Source of the DNA: an uncultured Planctomycetaceae bacterium
GTDB lineage: Bacteria > Planctomycetota > Planctomycetia > Pirellulales > Pirellulaceae
Assembly: GCA_903927685.1 (NCBI GenBank)
Contig: CAIYOB010001517.1
Location: 1 to 8,176, forward strand
Length of the DNA stretch: 8,176 nucleotides
Direction: 5' to 3'
Shown here piece after piece: positions 5,596 through 8,176 of this stretch. The position numbers were made by a program, and so were the translations under genes. The stretch's first letter is position 1. Each line of letters opens with the position of its first letter. The notes under the pieces are model-generated. The model did no database searches. It was not told the origin of the DNA and was given only the letters and a program-made list of their open reading frames with translations.

Positions 5596-8176
5596 ATGAC
5601 AACCACTCCGAATGCGTCGCGCGGCCTGTTTCTCCAACGGTTCGCAAACGCTGCCGGCGGGGCCGCACTGTGGCTGGCCATCGCGTTGGTTTTCCCACGA
5701 GCGACTACGGCCTCGCCGCCCGGCCTGCTGGGCCACTGGCAGTGCGAACAAGGCCAAGGTGACGAGCTGGAGGACAGCTCCGGCAAGGGAAACACGGGAG
5801 AGTTGCTGGGCGTGGACTGGGCGTTGGGCGAGTTCGGGACCGCGCTGCATCTGACCGGGGCGGACTCCTGCGCCCGCGTGCCACAACTGACTGGGCTCGA
5901 CGGCTCGAACGAACTAACGCTCGAGGCGTGGGTGCTGTGGGAGGCGGGCGGACGCTACCCGAACATCCTGACCGGCGGGCAGTGGTGTCCCGGCGGGTTC
6001 ATGATCTTCGTGTCGGATCGGAACTGCTCGTTCCGGATGGGCCGGCCCGGACCGGACGCAGGGGAGCCTGCGCCGGCCTGGCAGGAAACCTCGGCGCCAC
6101 TCGTCAGCCAGTTCGAGTTCGGAAGATGGTACCACTTGGCGGCCACCTTCCAGCGGCCCGCAATCACGACCTACGTGAACGGGCAGCAGGTGGGTTCCGC
6201 GACGTGGGACTATCCCGTCGGGTACCAGGGCGACTTGCAGATCGGCCAGTGGGGCGGCGGCCCGTCGTGCCACCAGGGATTGATCGACGAACTCAAGGTT
6301 TTCAAGCGGGCGCTGTCCGCGGCCGAAGTTCAAGCCAGCTACGCGGCCGAGGCGCCGCGTCGCACGGAAGCAAAACACGCGGCCTACAGGATCGTCCGCG
6401 CCGTTCCTCCGACCGCGGCGACCATCGAAAACCCACTGGCCAAGCTGGAGATCGACGCCCGGGGACGCGGGGTCGCGTTGCTCGAGAAACGCTCGGGCCG
6501 GAACCTGCTCGCGAGGACCTCGCCCCTGGCGACGGTCCAAGCCCACGGGCGGACGCTTCGCCCCACGGCGTGCTCGTATGCCGACGGCCAGTTCCGCCTG
6601 CAATTCGGCAGCGAAGCCCGGGCGGTGATCGGAGTCGCCAGCCGAGACCAATACTTGACGTTCACCGTGCTTGCCGTCGAAGGCGAGGGCGTCGAGTCGC
6701 TTACCTTTCTCGCGCTGACGGCCCAGCCGGGGAAGCACGCCAGCGACACCTCGGGCGCCGTGACCGCTGACGACTGGGGCCTCTGCCTCCGCGAGCTGAA
6801 CCTGCAAACCCAGGTGAACGTGGGCGGCGGACCGCCAACGCTCCGGGCCAGTTGCACGGCCGAGTACGGACTGGTCGGCGGCAAGGCTGGGCTGGTGGTC
6901 GCGCCCGCGGCTCAGCTGCGCCCGGCCCTGCAGCAGCTGCTCCAGGCGGAGGGCTTGCCTCGCTCGTCGCTGGGCGGCCCGTGGGCCTTGGACGCGGAGG
7001 GCATTCGCGGTTCCTACCTGTTCGCTCATCCCTCCGAGCGGGAGGCCGAACGCTGGATCGACCTCGCCCAGCGAGGCGGCTTCACGCACCTGCATTACGA
7101 CGGCTGGTACAAGTCGCTGGGGCACTACGAGCCGAATCCAAGCCTGTTCCCCAACGGCCTGGAGGGAATGAAAACGATGGTCCGCAAGGTCCACGAGGCC
7201 GGCTTGAAGGCCGGCCTGCACACGCTGACCGGCTGTATTCAGCCCACGGACTCGTGGGTCACGCCGGTGCCCGACAAACGGCTGGCCGCGGACGCTTCGT
7301 ACACCCTGGCCGCCGACATGGACGCGGTGTCGGACACGATCCTGACCGTCGAGAAGCCGCAGTCGCACGATGTGATCTGGAGCTATTCCGGCCGCGGCAA
7401 CGCGATCCGGATCGGCGACGAGATCATCCAGTACGGAGCGATTTCGTTCTCGCCGCCGTACGGGTTCCTGAAGTGCACGCGTGGGGCCTTTCAGACCAAG
7501 CCGGCCGCCCATCGGAAAGCCGACCCGGTCGATCACCTCCGCCAGATCTACCTTGCCTTTTACCCCGACGAGCGTTCGACGCTGGTCGACGAAGTCGCCG
7601 ACGCGATCGCCCGCGTCTACAACGAGTGCGAGTTCGACCAGATCTACATGGACGGCTCCGAAGGCATGGGCCACTGGCACGCGATCCAGACGATGCGGAA
7701 TGCGATCTACCAGCGACTCCAGCGGCCCGCAGTCGTCGAGGCCAGTTGCTGGGACCATTGGAGCTGGAACTACCATTCGCGGATCGGCGCCTGGGACCAT
7801 CCCAAGTGGGGCCTGAAACCGTTCACGGATCTGCACTGTGCGGGCATCGCGAACTACCGCCAAGGGGCGCTGCTGCAGGCGCAGCTGGGCTGGTGGGTGG
7901 TGCTCGGCCCCAGCAGCTTCAGCCGCGCCGAGACGCCCGACGAAATGGAGTATTTCTGCTGCAAGACGCTGGCCTTTGACGCGCCGTCTTCGACCCAGGG
8001 CATCGGCTCGCTGACGGCTCCTGCCAACGCCCGGATGCAAGAGTACCTGACGCTGGCCGGCTGGTACGAGCGGCTGCGGCTGGCGAATTACTTCCCCGAT
8101 TCCGTCCGCGAACAACTTCGCCAGCCGGGCCGGGATTTCCACCTGGTTCAGGCCGACGACGGCCAGTGGCAGTTGC
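5596..8176 (+). CDS. Secreted LamG-domain glycoside hydrolase-like protein, C-terminus outside the window
   Basis: This frame is open from ATG 5596 to the window edge: 860 complete codons without a stop. Residues 15-40 look like a signal peptide (hydrophobic GGAALWLAIALVF, cleavage near ATTA). Residues 43-250 form a LamG-like jelly roll: GLLGHWQCEQG, LTLEAWVLW, RWYHLAATF, TYVNGQQVG and the closing IDELKVFKRALSAAEV. Residues 265-470 resemble the mutarotase-like super-sandwich preceding some glycosidase barrels (IENPLAKLEI, GVALLEKRSGRNLL). From about 480 the chain looks like a (beta/alpha)8 barrel: THLHYDGWY (497-505), AGLKAGLHTLTG (535-546), FDQIYMDGSEG (680-690), AVVEASCWDHW (712-722). A beta module is inserted near 575-645. 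D502, D686 and E715 are candidate acidic active-site residues by position only. It is probably a carbohydrate-active enzyme acting outside the cytoplasm; family and substrate are not recognised. The start is supported only by a weak GGGG 5 bases upstream. Confidence 0.75.
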   Translation, partial: MTTTPNASRGLFLQRFANAAGGAALWLAIALVFPRATTASPPGLLGHWQCEQGQGDELEDSSGKGNTGELLGVDWALGEFGTALHLTGADSCARVPQLTGLDGSNELTLEAWVLWEAGGRYPNILTGGQWCPGGFMIFVSDRNCSFRMGRPGPDAGEPAPAWQETSAPLVSQFEFGRWYHLAATFQRPAITTYVNGQQVGSATWDYPVGYQGDLQIGQWGGGPSCHQGLIDELKVFKRALSAAEVQASYAAEAPRRTEAKHAAYRIVRAVPPTAATIENPLAKLEIDARGRGVALLEKRSGRNLLARTSPLATVQAHGRTLRPTACSYADGQFRLQFGSEARAVIGVASRDQYLTFTVLAVEGEGVESLTFLALTAQPGKHASDTSGAVTADDWGLCLRELNLQTQVNVGGGPPTLRASCTAEYGLVGGKAGLVVAPAAQLRPALQQLLQAEGLPRSSLGGPWALDAEGIRGSYLFAHPSEREAERWIDLAQRGGFTHLHYDGWYKSLGHYEPNPSLFPNGLEGMKTMVRKVHEAGLKAGLHTLTGCIQPTDSWVTPVPDKRLAADASYTLAADMDAVSDTILTVEKPQSHDVIWSYSGRGNAIRIGDEIIQYGAISFSPPYGFLKCTRGAFQTKPAAHRKADPVDHLRQIYLAFYPDERSTLVDEVADAIARVYNECEFDQIYMDGSEGMGHWHAIQTMRNAIYQRLQRPAVVEASCWDHWSWNYHSRIGAWDHPKWGLKPFTDLHCAGIANYRQGALLQAQLGWWVVLGPSSFSRAETPDEMEYFCCKTLAFDAPSSTQGIGSLTAPANARMQEYLTLAGWYERLRLANYFPDSVREQLRQPGRDFHLVQADDGQWQL

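Noticed and set aside
5914..8142. Open frame of 742 codons on the minus strand opposite the LamG protein
   Set aside because: Composition is Arg/Gly/Val/Gln-rich without recognisable motifs, while the plus-strand frame shows LamG and barrel-like motifs throughout. Long antisense frames are expected at this GC content.

Overview
The window is GC-rich, gene-dense bacterial DNA and most likely comes from a planctomycete of the Pirellulales type. The main clue is a complete outer-membrane barrel protein of the BBP7 (beta-barrel porin-7) type, a family typical of that phylum. Supporting clues are a secreted LTXXQ-type protein, a Tat-exported NIPSNAP-domain protein and a large secreted LamG/glycosidase-like protein. 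The taxonomic call is an inference from gene content; no rRNA or tRNA is present.

Layout: two genes run on the minus strand on the left. The first is the 5' part of a secreted LTXXQ/Spy-like protein (566 down to the window edge), with its own TATAAT-type promoter. The second is the BBP7-like barrel (2104-755), which ends at a clear intrinsic terminator (720-679) that separates the two transcripts. A 306-base divergent intergenic region (2105-2410) holds a small cluster of short direct and inverted repeats. To its right everything is on the plus strand: a TerC-family membrane protein (2411-3169), an MFS transporter (3266-4666), a NIPSNAP protein (4706-5491), a long hairpin (5512-5556), and the first 860 codons of a secreted multidomain protein (from 5596) that runs off the window.

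How the genes may work together: the MFS transporter and the NIPSNAP protein are 39 bases apart with no terminator between them, so they are probably co-transcribed. TerC lies 96 bases upstream and could share the transcript. TerC relatives include manganese exporters; the MFS protein looks like an organic-acid or sugar type symporter of unknown substrate; the NIPSNAP protein is exported folded through Tat. The last gene looks like a carbohydrate-active enzyme: a LamG-like jelly roll, a mutarotase-like beta-sandwich, and a TIM-barrel-like domain carrying an inserted beta module. It is the least familiar object here and the best candidate for something undescribed. I see no CRISPR array, insertion sequence, defence system, prophage or RNA gene. 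Apart from the last gene and the intergenic repeats, this looks like an ordinary chromosomal region.
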